Source: Nitzschia sp. pyKryTriq1
Taxonomy: Eukaryota > Bacillariophyta > Bacillariophyceae > Bacillariales > Bacillariaceae
Reading direction: 5' to 3'
DNA: 64,000 nt
Assembly: GCA_956465555.1 (NCBI GenBank)
Contig: OY101118.1
Coordinates: forward strand, 2,005,751-2,069,750
Shown here: positions 52,849 through 63,649 of the stretch, piece after piece
How the letters are laid out: each line of letters starts with the position of its first letter
How positions within the stretch are numbered: position 1 is the first letter of the stretch
The notes under the pieces: model-generated
What the model saw: only the letters and a program-made list of their open reading frames with translations
Told to the model about the DNA's origin: nothing
Database searches by the model: none
Program-made: the position numbers and the translations under genes

Positions 52849-54336
52849 CTAATGACGATTTTGCGCAACGCTGTATCGATTGACTGGAGAAATCACTTCC
52901 TCTTCGTTGAATCCACCTTCTCCAAAATTCTCGTTTGAAATATTGCGTACTCCAAGCCGCCCCTCGCGAATGCTCGAGGGAGCCTTTCTGTGCTCTACTG
53001 CACTTTCATGTGGACTCTGTACTGACCAATTGTTGTTCGCTTCAAGACTTGTCCGATTTGTGAAGACATTCAGCTCTAGATTCCCTAAAATATCATGGTG
53101 CCGAGGGGTATCGTCTGCGCCAAGCTTTCGCTCGTACTGTTTTGACACTTGAAGAAGGATTTCGGCAAGGACAGGGCTCCTCATATTTGGAAGTACTTCT
53201 TTGAAAAGGGACTCTGAGTTTTCTGCAACGATATTCCTCCACTCTGAGACCAATGCATGAATACAGCGCGACTCAAAAGAGCTCAGAGATCGCTTGTCGT
53301 TTGCCTTCGACGCGTCGTCGCATTCCTTCGAGCTCAAGAAAGAGTCTACTTGCATCATTTTAAACGCAGCGTGGCTGTCCAATGCGGGTAAGTGTTTTGG
53401 GTTCGTGAGTCGCTCAAACGTCTGCCGAGTAAGGGGATGCTTTGTTCTTGTTGAAATGATAGCATGGAAGCAACATTCTGAAACTACCGTACTAAGTACC
53501 CGCGACCGCTTTATTTCCCAGTCGCCTGAAAACTTTCGAGGATCTTCGCCTTTCAGAACTTTCATAACTTGCGCTCGTCTATGAAGAATATGCGCAAGCA
53601 TTTCCGGAGGAACTTTGGAAGCTTCCTTGGGATATTTCGCCAAATAGCCACAAATTTTGGAGTTTGTCAGGAGGACCAATTTGTCAAATTTCTCTCGGTT
53701 CTGCTGGCGTCGAGTGTACGAGAGGAATTCAATGGACTGATCGAAGTCTAGATATGTTTCAACAAACGTTTGGATTGCAGTCATAAGCATTTCATTTTCA
53801 AACCGCTCCGCCAAAGCGTAGATCGAACAAACACGATTTGGAGAGAGTGAAAGTGTAGCCTCGCAGTACATAAAATCCAATAAACTTGGGAATGCCTCAG
53901 CTTCAGAAGGTGACAATTCGATCTGTGTAATGGTCGAATGTGGCATTTGTTTTATTCGGTCATTGAACAATTTCACGAATCCATTACATCTCCTTGGACC
54001 CCATACGAGCACATTGGAATGACAGTTGTACCAAGTAATTTGATCGTCTTCGACCGTTGTGACTTCGATGGTCCAATCACTGAATGACGCCTTAGGATCG
54101 GATCTCCAACTCAAACCACTGGTATGATTTTGCTTCCTTTGTTGCGGTGGAGTACAATTTGAATTCGCTGATATTGGTATATTATTTTGTATCCTTGACG
54201 CGTTTCGGCTCTTGGAAGACGAGACAACGGCATCATGTATCGATGGTGACTCGTCACTAATGATTACTTGGCTGATGCCATCATCAATGATCTCTATGCC
54301 AACTAAGGAATCAAAATCTGCGTTATCATTTAACAT
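52849..54336 (-). CDS. BTB/POZ domain protein
   Basis: 495 residues, one exon. A BTB/POZ fold spans about 84-195: FSDWTIEVTTVEDDQ, YNCHSNVLVWGPRRCNGFVK, ITQIELSPSEAEAFPSLLDF and YALAERFENEMLMTAIQTFV. A BACK-like helical stretch follows (about 200-290). The C-terminal part is helical and then disordered. BTB proteins usually pair with cullin-3 as ubiquitin-ligase adaptors or self-associate; which applies here is not shown. The insert TTVEDDQITW in the first strand pair is typical of the algal forms with a looser match to animal BTB. There are no Kelch, zinc-finger or NPH3 parts. Confidence 0.85.
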   Translation of the reverse strand: MLNDNADFDSLVGIEIIDDGISQVIISDESPSIHDAVVSSSKSRNASRIQNNIPISANSNCTPPQQRKQNHTSGLSWRSDPKASFSDWTIEVTTVEDDQITWYNCHSNVLVWGPRRCNGFVKLFNDRIKQMPHSTITQIELSPSEAEAFPSLLDFMYCEATLSLSPNRVCSIYALAERFENEMLMTAIQTFVETYLDFDQSIEFLSYTRRQQNREKFDKLVLLTNSKICGYLAKYPKEASKVPPEMLAHILHRRAQVMKVLKGEDPRKFSGDWEIKRSRVLSTVVSECCFHAIISTRTKHPLTRQTFERLTNPKHLPALDSHAAFKMMQVDSFLSSKECDDASKANDKRSLSSFESRCIHALVSEWRNIVAENSESLFKEVLPNMRSPVLAEILLQVSKQYERKLGADDTPRHHDILGNLELNVFTNRTSLEANNNWSVQSPHESAVEHRKAPSSIREGRLGVRNISNENFGEGGFNEEEVISPVNRYSVAQNRH

Positions 54337-55015
54337 GATCGATCGACAATTTCAATTATGACAGATTGCTTCAACCGCTCAGCTATCAAAGTGAACGTGA
54401 TAGAGACCATTTTGTCTATAGTCCAAATCGCTGTTTTCCGCCATGTTGCTTTTCGCGCGTGATCGAGTTATGTAGTAGCATATCCATACACCACTACAGT
54501 ACCCGGTACGCGCACTGTACACGTACCGGTACCAGGTACTGTGTAACAATCATCAAGCTTGAATTTGAGAAGAAGATTGTCGTTTGCCACAGACTGACTC
54601 GGGAAATTATTGGCTGGCTCGACAAATATTCAGATTATATTCGTGAATCGATATCATCAAAAAATGTTTGCATATGCTTTTGGCGTTAACGAAGCCGGCC
54701 ACGTCGAGCGCGGGGCGAGCTTCAAGCCGGGCGTACATGTAAAAGAGCGTGATAAATCGACACCAGAAGGAGAATGCTACAGGTACAGCTGTATCAGCTA
54801 TCAGTACCTGGTACTTGTACCAGTACCGGTACTTGTGCAGTACGTGAAGGGCAACGTTTCTGAAACAAAAGTAGCGGCTGCTCTGATCAAACAAGGATAA
54901 GGATGTTCGAGCATAACTATGCGTAATAAAATAACCTAAACATTCATCCTACGCTTGGTACGATTGGCAAGGGCAGAGGTACTAGGTTGGCAAGATCCGA
55001 GTTGTTTCTACGCCC
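54337..55015. other. Intergenic with GTAC clusters
   Basis: It lies between the BTB 5' end and the eIF3a 3' end. GTAC clusters are at about 54500-54542 and 54803-54843. No gene is supported; frames at 54607-54900 run through a cluster. Confidence 0.55.
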
Positions 55016-58000
55016 CTAGCGCTGCCAACGACTATTGCCGCCGGCGCTGGGTCCTCCACCGCCGTCACGGCGATCGTCGCGACTACCGCCAACGGGGCCT
55101 GCACCACCGTCCCGTCGATCACCATACCCGCCATCATCGCGGTCACCAAAACGACGATCACCTCCACCGTCACGTCCACCGCCGTAACCTCCTCCGGCGC
55201 CGCCTCGATCACGGCCCTCATAGCGTCCACCGCCATAGCTGCTGCCACGATCGTCAACACGGCTGCCGCCGCCTTGTCCACGACGGGATGGTGGGACATA
55301 CCTGCTGCCGCTACCACCGCCGGCGGCAGATTCCAAGCCAGTGGCGCTTCGACCTCCTCGACTCTCCTGTGCCCGGCTCTTCTCTTCGCGTTCCTTGGCC
55401 ATTCGGGATGCTTCGGCTTGACGTTTTTCCTCGTCTTGCCTATCGCGCTCTCTCCTGGCTTCATCCTTCTTCCTCTTTTCCTCTGCAGCCAGTCTTTCTT
55501 CCTCTTCTCGAATTCGTCTCTCTTCTTCTGCGACAATTCTCTTCTCCTCGTCTTGTTTTCTCTTCCTGGCTCGTTGCATCTTCTCCTTTTCAGCTCGGAT
55601 TTCGGCATCTTCATCAGCTTGTCGACATAGAACATCGTATTTGAGTTGTCGTCCCTCCATTGCCTTGTCTTCGAACTCTGTCATGTAATCAAAGACAGCG
55701 TGCACAGACAATAATTCTTTGTCTTTTTTATCAGACTCCCATTGTTTCTTCGCGCGTTGGGCCTTTTCGATGACTTCTTTCTCGTACTGCTCTCGGTCCG
55801 CTTTGACCTTCGCTTCGTACTTCGTCTTGATCAGAGGCAATTCTTCGATGCGAATGGCACGAACAAGGTGATCTAGACGCTTGGCAACTTCCTTTGTCTT
55901 TCTTTCGGCCTCATCGCGCTTCTTGTTGATCTTATCTTGGTGCTCCTTCTGCAAAGCCGCGGTATCCAAGACGGCAATTTCTTCCTGAGTCAAGGCATCA
56001 GTATTGTGGCCCATGGCTTGAAGTAGCTGTTGTTTCTTGAGATTTTCCATCTCTTGTTGGATTTTGCGCTGTTTTTCCTGTTCGCGCAGTTTCTGTTCCC
56101 TCTGGATACGGCGGTCTTCTTCGGCCTTTCGGGCTGCATCCTCTGCAGCGGTCTTCTCAGCCTCTTGACGAACCTTCTCTTGGGCGAGACGTTCGATTTC
56201 TTCCTTGCGTTGCTCGATCCAGGCCTTGCGTTCGAGCATTTTGGTGTGATCAGCATCTCTAGACTCGCGCACTGAATCGTACAATTGACTGCGCGCTTCG
56301 TTTTTAGATGTCGATGCGTCAGACGACAAAGATTTGCAAACCTTTTCCAGCTGCTGAGCAAGGGAGGTCAATTGCGATCGCATTGTGTAAGACTCTAGTT
56401 GCGCATCGCCGAAGCGCAAGCATCCGGCACGGTGATCCAATCGCACAACCAAGCCCTTGTGTGTTTGGGTGAATAACACCATGGCCTTCTCGACCTGTTC
56501 GAATGTCATGCCTAGTCCAGCCGTCAGCTCCTTCAAGAAGTCAATGCGGACGCTGTGATAAGCCGAGCTCAAGTTCCATAGCAACTTCAACAAAAGGACA
56601 CTTTGAATGGGTTCCACATATCGGCCCAGCGAAGATTCTTCTCCGCTTTGTTGAGACAGTTCTTCTAATAGAGGCTTTGCAGTTTCGACCAATACCAAAG
56701 GATCAGAATCACGTTCCAAAAGATAGTAGAGCTGTTGCAAATAGGGTGGCACTTGTTCAAAGATTCCACGAGATGTAATTTCCTCGAGGAGGTTTTCACG
56801 AGTCGGGTTGCGGGTATGAAAGCCCAACAATGTCGCCATGCGGGCCATCTTTTCCTGCATGACAGAGTCGTCGAATCGACTGGTACCACTGACAGAGGCT
56901 CCATTGGTGGTTGCCGCGTCACCCTGAGTGGGGAGTGATGGGATACAGAGGGCGGCCAAAAGAACGGCACTAGCTTGCTCGGCCTTCAATTCCTCGCTCA
57001 TACTTTTGTTGTATTCCTTGCAAAGCGCATAATACTTGTACCAAGCAAACGCATGAAAGAGATGGTTCTCGGATACCCAGAACAAAGTGGTGAGCTGCTC
57101 GTAGTACTTTGCCATGAGCTTGGCCTTGGGAGCGGGCAGATCCGGATTGGCCTTTCGACGTTGGTGTGAAATTTGCAGAATATTGTAGATATCCTCAACG
57201 GTCCGGAATCCTTCAGTGTACAAGTGCAAAACACTAGCAGTCTCCAACTGAGCAAATCGCGTCTGGAGATGCAACTCAATGGCCTCGTTGGTCCATCCTT
57301 CCCAGCCGCGAACCTATGCATGGGAGACAAAAAATTCAATGGATTGCGAGAAAAGAAAGCGTTTAGAGAAGGTACTTAAGATGACCAAAAATCGAGGTGT
57401 AGACTAGGTATTCCTGCCTTCTTACCTTGTTGTTTGATTTCTCCTCTCCGCCGCCGTACTTCTGGAGGTTTCCCAAGTGCATGCGCAGCATGTCACACAA
57501 TCGGCGGAATTCAGTGCGACGCTGGTACGTACGGCAGAATCGCAAGGCGCCGACGGCAGACGCGTGGTAGACGTGTTCTAGTTTTGAGTTGCTTCTCAAA
57601 ATATCTAATACGGCGCGATAGATTTCCCAAAGAAACTTCAGTGATGGCAAAACCATCAGAGAATCGCGTTGATTCTTGGCCGGGTCCGTGGACATGCTAG
57701 AGAGCAAAATGGCCTGGGGGCCGATTCCATCATCGTCTTGCCCATCGATCGACAGAATGTTCGTGATAGACGACGGGGCGTCGTCGGCACCCGCGGCATC
57801 CGCTGCGGCCTTTGCTTTGCTGCACTTGTCTTCCGCCTTTTCCAGCAGATAGCGGATCACTTTCTCCAAACTTCCCGGGGCTTGAGATTGAGCAAGATTA
57901 CGGTACTGATGAAGACCATCTTTCGCCTCTCGCGCCTTGTGGAGTTTCAGACAAAGGTCCAAGTACGCAATCATAATTTGCTCGTAGGCAGGCGACCAAG

Positions 58001-58127
58001 TACGGTGTCTCCTGCTACTCAAGACGTCGTGCAGCAAAGTCAAGGCGGCCTCATTTTGGTGGATTCCCTCCAACTCCAACGCCCTGCGAAGAGCCAACTC
58101 TGGCTTGTGGAAGAATGTGGATGACAT
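55016..58127 (-). CDS. EIF3A: Translation initiation factor eIF3 subunit a (two exons)
   Basis: Largest scaffold subunit of eIF3, which brings the 40S ribosome and mRNA together. Exons are 58127-57426 and 57313-55016; the 112-bp intron (GTAAGA...CATAG) is phase 0 and joins SNNK to VRGWEGWTNEAIELHLQTRF. The product is 999 residues. The N-terminal HEAT/TPR-like half begins MSSTFFHKPELALRRALELE, a family signature; a PCI domain spans about 360-540 (LWNLSSAYHSVRIDFLKEL). A long Arg/Glu/Lys coiled coil (about 560-880) is the spectrin-like domain. The last 100 residues are Gly-rich with RYEGRDRGG, YGDRRDGG and SRDDRRDGG blocks, similar to the DDDRxxRR repeats of animal eIF3a but richer in Gly. The long minus-strand open frame has a Gly/Arg shadow frame on the plus strand that I ignored. 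Confidence 0.96.
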
Positions 58128-58787
58128 CGTAGCACCAAGTCTGCTTGTTGCTTTCTACTACAACAGACACTCGTCAGTTCTTGACAATGCTTTTGTCCAA
58201 GTCTCTGGTTTGGATATGACGCAAACTAACCTTGATACTACTGACTACTGCCGAGCAATCGCTGCTTCAATCGCTGCCACAGACCGCGCTGTTGGTTGCT
58301 TTCTGGTCGGTTGGTGTTGTTGGCCGCACATTGTCTTTCTTCGGAGTTAGGCAACCCATAACCTATTCATATCTCGAATGCATGATGGACCGTCTGCTCT
58401 CTTTTTCAACTTCTTGTCGAGGAAGTCGTCCCTTGCTTGGGTCGTCTGGATCGAATGGTTCGAACTGTATGTCTCCTGTCTGTCTCCTGTCTGTCTGTCT
58501 GTCACTCCTCGCCAAGTTTTGGTCTGCCGCGGCCGTCACGAAATCCTCACTAAATTTGTCCCAGAAGCCCGTTTTGCAAGACTCACTCCTCAAGCACCTC
58601 ATCTTCATCTCTCCGGATTTTTTCGCTTTCAACAACTAACAACTCGTTATTTGGCCACGAGTACCTGCTGTATCCTTGGCATCAAAGAAGAAGAAGTGCA
58701 CAACCCGTGCCACCAATATAATACAATACAATACAATACAATACACACCTCTGAAAGGAAGGAATCAATCAACCTTTCAACCACACG
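58128..58787. promoter_or_regulatory. Divergent upstream region of eIF3a and membrane-protein genes
   Basis: 660 bases shared by two divergent genes. There is a CTGT repeat near 58471-58503 and a pentanucleotide ATACA repeat just before the plus-strand gene. No gene is supported. Confidence 0.5.
58716..58746. repeat. ATACA pentanucleotide microsatellite
   Basis: Five near-perfect ATACA units, 42-70 bases before the next ATG, so possibly within its 5' UTR. Confidence 0.9.
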
Positions 58788-59699
58788 ATGGCTACTACTA
58801 GTTTTCTTCGAAACCTGGCCATTGTCCTTGCGGTTGGAGGCATCCGCAAAGCGGCTTCCGAAGTCGACTGCTTCGATCTTGCTCCCTATGCCATCAATCC
58901 TGAATTTTTAAGCATATTGACAGGTGGGGGTGATATACCCAGTAATACCGCTGTGTATTTTGAGTTTCCTTCCACTTTTGTAGAAGGTGGGGTTCTCTAT
59001 TGTCTGAAAGATATTGCGATTCCAAATACAGTCGGGAATAAGCCTTGTGGAGATTCCGAGGAATGCTGGCTCGCTGTAGGAAATCGGGCCAGTAGAGAAA
59101 TGAGAGGAGTTTCGGCGGCACAGTATGGCTGTCTTTGCTCTGGCACGGACATGAAGAATCCTTCGACTTTATCAACAACTGAAAATGTGTCCGATGTGTG
59201 TGGTTTACAGAACGAGGATTCGTGGGGGGTTTCTTGTCATGATGCCACAAACGGTCAAGCCTACCTTTCGAATGATGAAGGTTCGTCGGCTACTGCTTCC
59301 AAGTTTGCCAGTGCCTACATCAGCATCTGCTCTGCGGTATCCTCGAACTGTGGTGTTTGTCAAGATGGTGGTGGGCTCCATCCCTCGTTCGTGGTTGGTA
59401 TTCAGTGGGTCTCAAACCTGCAGGATCAATGTATGAGCAACCCGTTTGCTAGCTACGTAGACTACTGCTCGACTGGTCTTACTGTCGCATCTATTGTTGG
59501 AATAGCGATTGGTGGAGTCCTATTCATTGCTGCTGTAGGTGGACTATGTCATTACTACCGGGTGGTTCGTGTGAAGAAGGGGGGTGACCTTTGTGAGAGG
59601 AAATATCCTGATGTCGAAGGGCAACGGAATCATCCAAAATCTGACGTTCCTCCCGTGGAAGAAATATCCATCACCACAGATGGTTCACCTGTAGAATAA
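58788..59699 (+). CDS. Secreted/type I membrane protein, Cys-rich, unknown
   Basis: 303 residues, one exon. It has a signal peptide (about 1-23, LRNLAIVLAVGGIRKAASE), an ectodomain of about 205 residues with some fifteen Cys spaced as in disulfide-bonded modules (YGCLCSG, NCGVCQDGGG, DQCMSNPF), one membrane segment near 232-254 (SIVGIAIGGVLFIAAVGG), and a basic then acidic cytoplasmic tail of about 45 residues. I do not recognise the ectodomain. The layout suits a surface receptor or wall-associated protein; that is inference. It shares its upstream region with eIF3a. Confidence 0.8.
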   Translation: MATTSFLRNLAIVLAVGGIRKAASEVDCFDLAPYAINPEFLSILTGGGDIPSNTAVYFEFPSTFVEGGVLYCLKDIAIPNTVGNKPCGDSEECWLAVGNRASREMRGVSAAQYGCLCSGTDMKNPSTLSTTENVSDVCGLQNEDSWGVSCHDATNGQAYLSNDEGSSATASKFASAYISICSAVSSNCGVCQDGGGLHPSFVVGIQWVSNLQDQCMSNPFASYVDYCSTGLTVASIVGIAIGGVLFIAAVGGLCHYYRVVRVKKGGDLCERKYPDVEGQRNHPKSDVPPVEEISITTDGSPVE

Positions 59700-59800
59700 T
59701 CGGGGTTCAAGTGCGTAATTTAGGTCAACTACGTACTGATAAAACGAGCACCCCGCTACGACATCTTTCGAGGCTAAATTAGCTATAAAGCAAGAAGTGG

Positions 59801-61066
59801 TTACGAGTGTAGTACATTCTGGAGGCTCCAGAGGCGTACCGTTCTATCGCAAGCACCGGAAGCAAGTGTTTGCCCATCGGAGCTGAATGACATAGACTCA
59901 ACGCGATCTTTGTGATCTTTCAAAACTGCTACGCATTCAGCGGTATCTAGATCAAATATCCGAATTTGAGATCCTTCGCCAGTACATGCCATTTTCGTTC
60001 CTTCTCTTGTGAATACAAAATTTGTCACAGCGCTCCAGCCATTTCCAAGATTAAAGGATCGCACGCAGGAGTAATCCGTCAGATCCCATAATTTTACCAT
60101 GGCAACCCGACACCCGACAACCAAAAATTCTCGAATACCGCCATCTGGCGTCTTGACGTCCACCAATGCCATTGCGGTAAGATATGCATCATAGTCGCCC
60201 ACTTGTATCGTGCGTTCCAAATCCCTCAATTCCATGGTACTTTGTGTCTCCCAATTCCATAATCGAACCTGCTCATTGTTAAAGGTGTACGCCATCACAT
60301 TTCTGCCACTACGTTGAGGAAAAACCACACTCTCACAACATTTGATCCCCAGCCTTGTCCGCCAAGGTATGCTCCCCAAATTTGATGGTGGACCTGAATG
60401 GATTTTTTCCAATCGAATCATGCGATCATTGCCCCAGACCGCAACCATTTCTCCACAGGGTGAAAACCTAACATATCGCATTGCAAACACCCTCAGAACA
60501 AGCTGCCTCGTGCAACGATATTGAGGAACCCCTTTGCTTCCAGTAGCCGAGTCGTAGTCGGCATCTTCTTCGTTGCTCCACAACCGTATTGTTCCATCCG
60601 TTCGACTGCAGGACGCGAGTATACCTTCAGGGCTGAACGACACGTCACTCACAATTCCACCGTGTCCCTTCAAAGCTTGGTCCATTCCATGCCGACGATT
60701 CCACAGTACAATCGTTTTTGAGTTGGCAGGAACAATCGCCAACGAGGAAGAGTCCGGTGAAAATGCGACCGTGATAATGGGTCGTTTGAAACGAAACTTT
60801 CCCTGGGGCCATGCGCCTTCGTATCCGAACTGTTTAGATGTGTCGTAAATGTCTCTACAAGTGGCACATAATCGATTCTGAGAGACGCGGTCCAGAAACG
60901 GCAGAACATGTGCCACCCAAATGGCACCTGGGACCCTAGGAGTTTTTTCGGAAGACGAAGTATCGTCCGCGGATGGCACCTCATCTGGGGATAATGAATC
61001 GTGTGATCTCGCAGTTGTCGTTGCCCGTCGCGAGTGTCTCTGGTAGAAACGTTGAATTCGTTTCAT
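59801..61066 (-). CDS. WD40-repeat protein with F-box-like start
   Basis: 421 residues from the first true ATG (61066); the frame is open upstream to 61180 but only from a TTG. After a basic, Ser-rich N-terminus, residues about 47-80 (AIWVAHVLPFLDRVSQNRLC then ATCRDIYD) look like a degenerate F-box. WD40 repeats fill about 90-421, with IITVAFSPDSSSLAIV, IVSDVSFSPEGILASCS plus GTIRLWS, MRYVRFSPCGEMVAVWG, VRLWNWE, VKLWDLTD, IRIFDLDT and VESMSFSSDGQTLASGACDR then TVRLW. This is one propeller of about seven blades. F-box plus WD40 suggests a substrate adaptor of an SCF-type ubiquitin ligase, but the F-box call is weak. Confidence 0.82.
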   Translation of the reverse strand: MKRIQRFYQRHSRRATTTARSHDSLSPDEVPSADDTSSSEKTPRVPGAIWVAHVLPFLDRVSQNRLCATCRDIYDTSKQFGYEGAWPQGKFRFKRPIITVAFSPDSSSLAIVPANSKTIVLWNRRHGMDQALKGHGGIVSDVSFSPEGILASCSRTDGTIRLWSNEEDADYDSATGSKGVPQYRCTRQLVLRVFAMRYVRFSPCGEMVAVWGNDRMIRLEKIHSGPPSNLGSIPWRTRLGIKCCESVVFPQRSGRNVMAYTFNNEQVRLWNWETQSTMELRDLERTIQVGDYDAYLTAMALVDVKTPDGGIREFLVVGCRVAMVKLWDLTDYSCVRSFNLGNGWSAVTNFVFTREGTKMACTGEGSQIRIFDLDTAECVAVLKDHKDRVESMSFSSDGQTLASGACDRTVRLWSLQNVLHS

Positions 61067-62623
61067 CGCTGTCTTGGCTCGATGTAAGAGGGTCCACCAA
61101 AGTTGGACGAAATCCCCATGCCAAAGTAGTGAACACTCTGACCTGGGCCAACGATATATCACTGGTGTAAAAGACACCAAAGACTCCTCTCTACTCTAGC
61201 GTATCAAGCTACAGGTATGTGCCGTGCTCTGTTACTCTGGACCTTTTGAAGGCGGTCACTCATCTCCGAGATGACTACGACTTGTACCATACCGGTACTT
61301 CTGTACCGGTAGCGGTATGGTACTGTAGCTGTTGATTGTCGGCATTACAACTTGTACTGTACCTGGTACTGTACTGGTAAAGTACGAGTGAGTAGGCTGC
61401 AGGTCGGTGCGGAGGAGGCAGGATTATTGAATATTCGTTCTTCGAATTTCGGGCGCGCGGGCGGGGACGTGCAAAGTTCGCTTGTCCACGTCACGATGTT
61501 GCGTGTGCACCACCGGTACCGGTACAAGTACGTGTACCACCGTTAGAGATTTTTCGAGTCGTCGTCGCAGCCAGCTACTATTGTAACGGTACCTGGTACC
61601 TGGTACTGTTCTTTACGGTACATACCGGTACGAACCGGACAAGATGAATGATACTTACCGGTACAGTACTGCTGGTACCGGGCGGGGTAAATAAAAAAGT
61701 CTTATTTACCCCTGGATACTACTACTAGCTACCAGAGGGGTGAACACAGTCCACTGAGTCAAGCAGAGGACGACTGTCTACTATCTGGCGCGGCTACTAT
61801 CGTTCCGGCGGAAGAGAGGTTCATTGCTCTCGACCGTCAAGGTAGTAATTAAATTAGACAGTGGCTGCACTTTTTCGCTGCTTTACGATATAGTAGTAGA
61901 GTAGTCTCTACTACTAGAGTAGTAGTGTAGTCTCTACTACTAGAGTAGTAGTACTCTGGTACCGGGTAGAGTACTAGAAGAGTACAGTAGTAGTACCGTA
62001 TCGTCATGCTGTCATCTCTGTACTACATGTGGTCTCTCTCCTGCTCTACTACTACTACAGTACCTGGTACTCGTACTCTCTGGGTACCGGTAGAGTCTAC
62101 CTCTACTACAGTACTACCGGTACCTACTACTAAGTAGTAGAGAGATGATAGTAGAGAAGAAGAATCTCCCAGTCCTCTCAACTAATTCGCTACAGACAGG
62201 AGGCAAGATCTGTGAGGTTGAGAGGTGATCATGCATACCCTCCAACAAGAAGTTCGTACTTAGTATCTACTCCTACTGCTACAGAAGTAGCGTAGAGTGG
62301 CTTCAGCTAGTTTATGATCCTCTCGGACTACTACTCTAGTATGATAATGATGTGTGTGGGTGCGCGCTGACAGAGGTGAATACGCAGAATAGACCACAGA
62401 GACTTCGAAGAAGTAGTAGCTCTCAAGTTATTTCTGCTAGCATGGACGACTCGTCCACTGAATCCTGAAATGACTGAATCCTACCAGCACATACAGGTAC
62501 CCACTCAAATGTGAGGAATCGTGTCATCTTCTTGTCAGCATTCCGTGATATTTCCATAAGCTTTAGGTCTGGCTTAGACCGGCTAGTTCTAGTAGAGTGG
62601 TAAAACTGCAGCTAGCTAGCAAG
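61067..62623. other. Long intergenic region, densest repeats of the window
   Basis: It has no supported gene. It holds GTAC clusters at about 61283-61388, 61512-61680 and 61960-62122, dispersed repeat copy B, and tandem CTACTACTAGAGTAGTAG hairpins at about 61895-61955. Short CTAGTAG words continue to about 62420. Confidence 0.65.
61740..61955 (+). repeat. Dispersed repeat, copy B, with hairpin tail
   Basis: The body (61740-61893) matches copy A in ordered blocks. It runs into two tandem units of about 27 bp, each holding CTACTACTAGAGTAGTAG, an 8-bp inverted repeat with a 2-base loop. Confidence 0.75.
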
Positions 62624-63649
62624 TTATGGCAAATCGAATCTGGTCAAGCTGTCAGGAAAGAATTTCCAGGGTATTCTGCGGTAGAATTCGTCCAATAGAG
62701 ATCGTCCTTCCCATCTCGGGGAAGGCATCTCGCTCAGCCGGAGCAGTTGTCGAGAAAACTGTCCGGTCTTCAGGAAGTTCCATCGCTCCCACAACTCGGA
62801 ACTTGTAGTGCCGGATGGTTGGCTTTCCCAGAGTCCGTGAGATGGCTGGAATGTAACTTGCATAGTCGGTAATTGCGGCCAACTGCTCGAGAGCCAGTTG
62901 GCAAGGAGAGCAGGGTCGTCGTCCGAAATATTGGTGGGAACACGGGCCGCCAGATCGGTGCTCATAAAGTAAAGCTCGGTGCTCATGAAAGTTCTTGCCA
63001 CCATTTGTCGGCACTTCCACATCGAGAAACCCCCACAATCCCATCTATCACGTGGAAGGCCCCCAATCACCCTATACAAATCTGGTGAAGCAAGCATGTC
63101 CCCAGTGGCCTCCAAGAATTTATCAGGAAACAAAAGTGTAGTCGCGTCCACCTTTGCTACATAATCTACATCAGCTCTCGACGCATAACGGAACCACCTC
63201 GACAGGAGGGAGTAATCTCGAGCTTCAGGTAAATAAGTAATGTCTTTTGCATCTCCGAATATGGGTGCGGACGATCCGTAGTCTTCAATCAGCGAAGATG
63301 GCAACACAAAGGTATAGGCGATCTGACAGTACGTTGGGAGTTGCACCCCATCTCCCAATACACATATTCTGGGGTCACTCGCTAGATAGGTCCGCCTAAG
63401 GATTTCTCGAGTAGTATCATCGTCCGGATGACTTACAATCCCCCAAGCAAATCGCACGGGTTCAGACTCCACTAACCGCCTTCTCCTCCGCGTTGAAGAC
63501 GCCAGTACTGATCCGATTGTACCCCGCAGTTGCCGCCGTTTTCCCCCGTCTACAATACGAGTTTCGTCACCGTGGTCGGGCACTACAGCAAAGTTGAGAA
63601 GTGTTCCCAAGACGCAGAGCGCCCCCAGTATTGCTAATGATTGCTTCAT
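62624..63649 (-). CDS. Type II Golgi-type glycosyltransferase-like protein (GT31-like)
   Basis: 341 residues, one exon. A short N-terminal membrane anchor (about 3-23, SLAILGALCVLGTLLNFAVV) is followed by a basic stem (RRRRRL). The domain resembles beta-1,3-galactosyl/glucosaminyltransferases of family GT31: DTTREILRRTYLA recalls R-x2-I-R-x-TW, then ICVLGDGVQLPTYCQIAYTF, SRWFRYASRADVDYVAKVDA, and YRVIGGLPRDRWDCGGFSMW. The usual metal-binding DxD is seen only as KVDATT, so activity is uncertain. Likely Golgi, making wall or glycoprotein glycans if active. The relation is by motif order only and is moderate. Confidence 0.65.
   Translation of the reverse strand: MKQSLAILGALCVLGTLLNFAVVPDHGDETRIVDGGKRRQLRGTIGSVLASSTRRRRRLVESEPVRFAWGIVSHPDDDTTREILRRTYLASDPRICVLGDGVQLPTYCQIAYTFVLPSSLIEDYGSSAPIFGDAKDITYLPEARDYSLLSRWFRYASRADVDYVAKVDATTLLFPDKFLEATGDMLASPDLYRVIGGLPRDRWDCGGFSMWKCRQMVARTFMSTELYFMSTDLAARVPTNISDDDPALLANWLSSSWPQLPTMQVTFQPSHGLWESQPSGTTSSELWERWNFLKTGQFSRQLLRLSEMPSPRWEGRSLLDEFYRRIPWKFFPDSLTRFDLP

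Noticed and set aside
61895-62160. CRISPR-like array
   Set aside because: The repeats are palindromic triplet words with no regular spacers, in a eukaryotic intergenic region.
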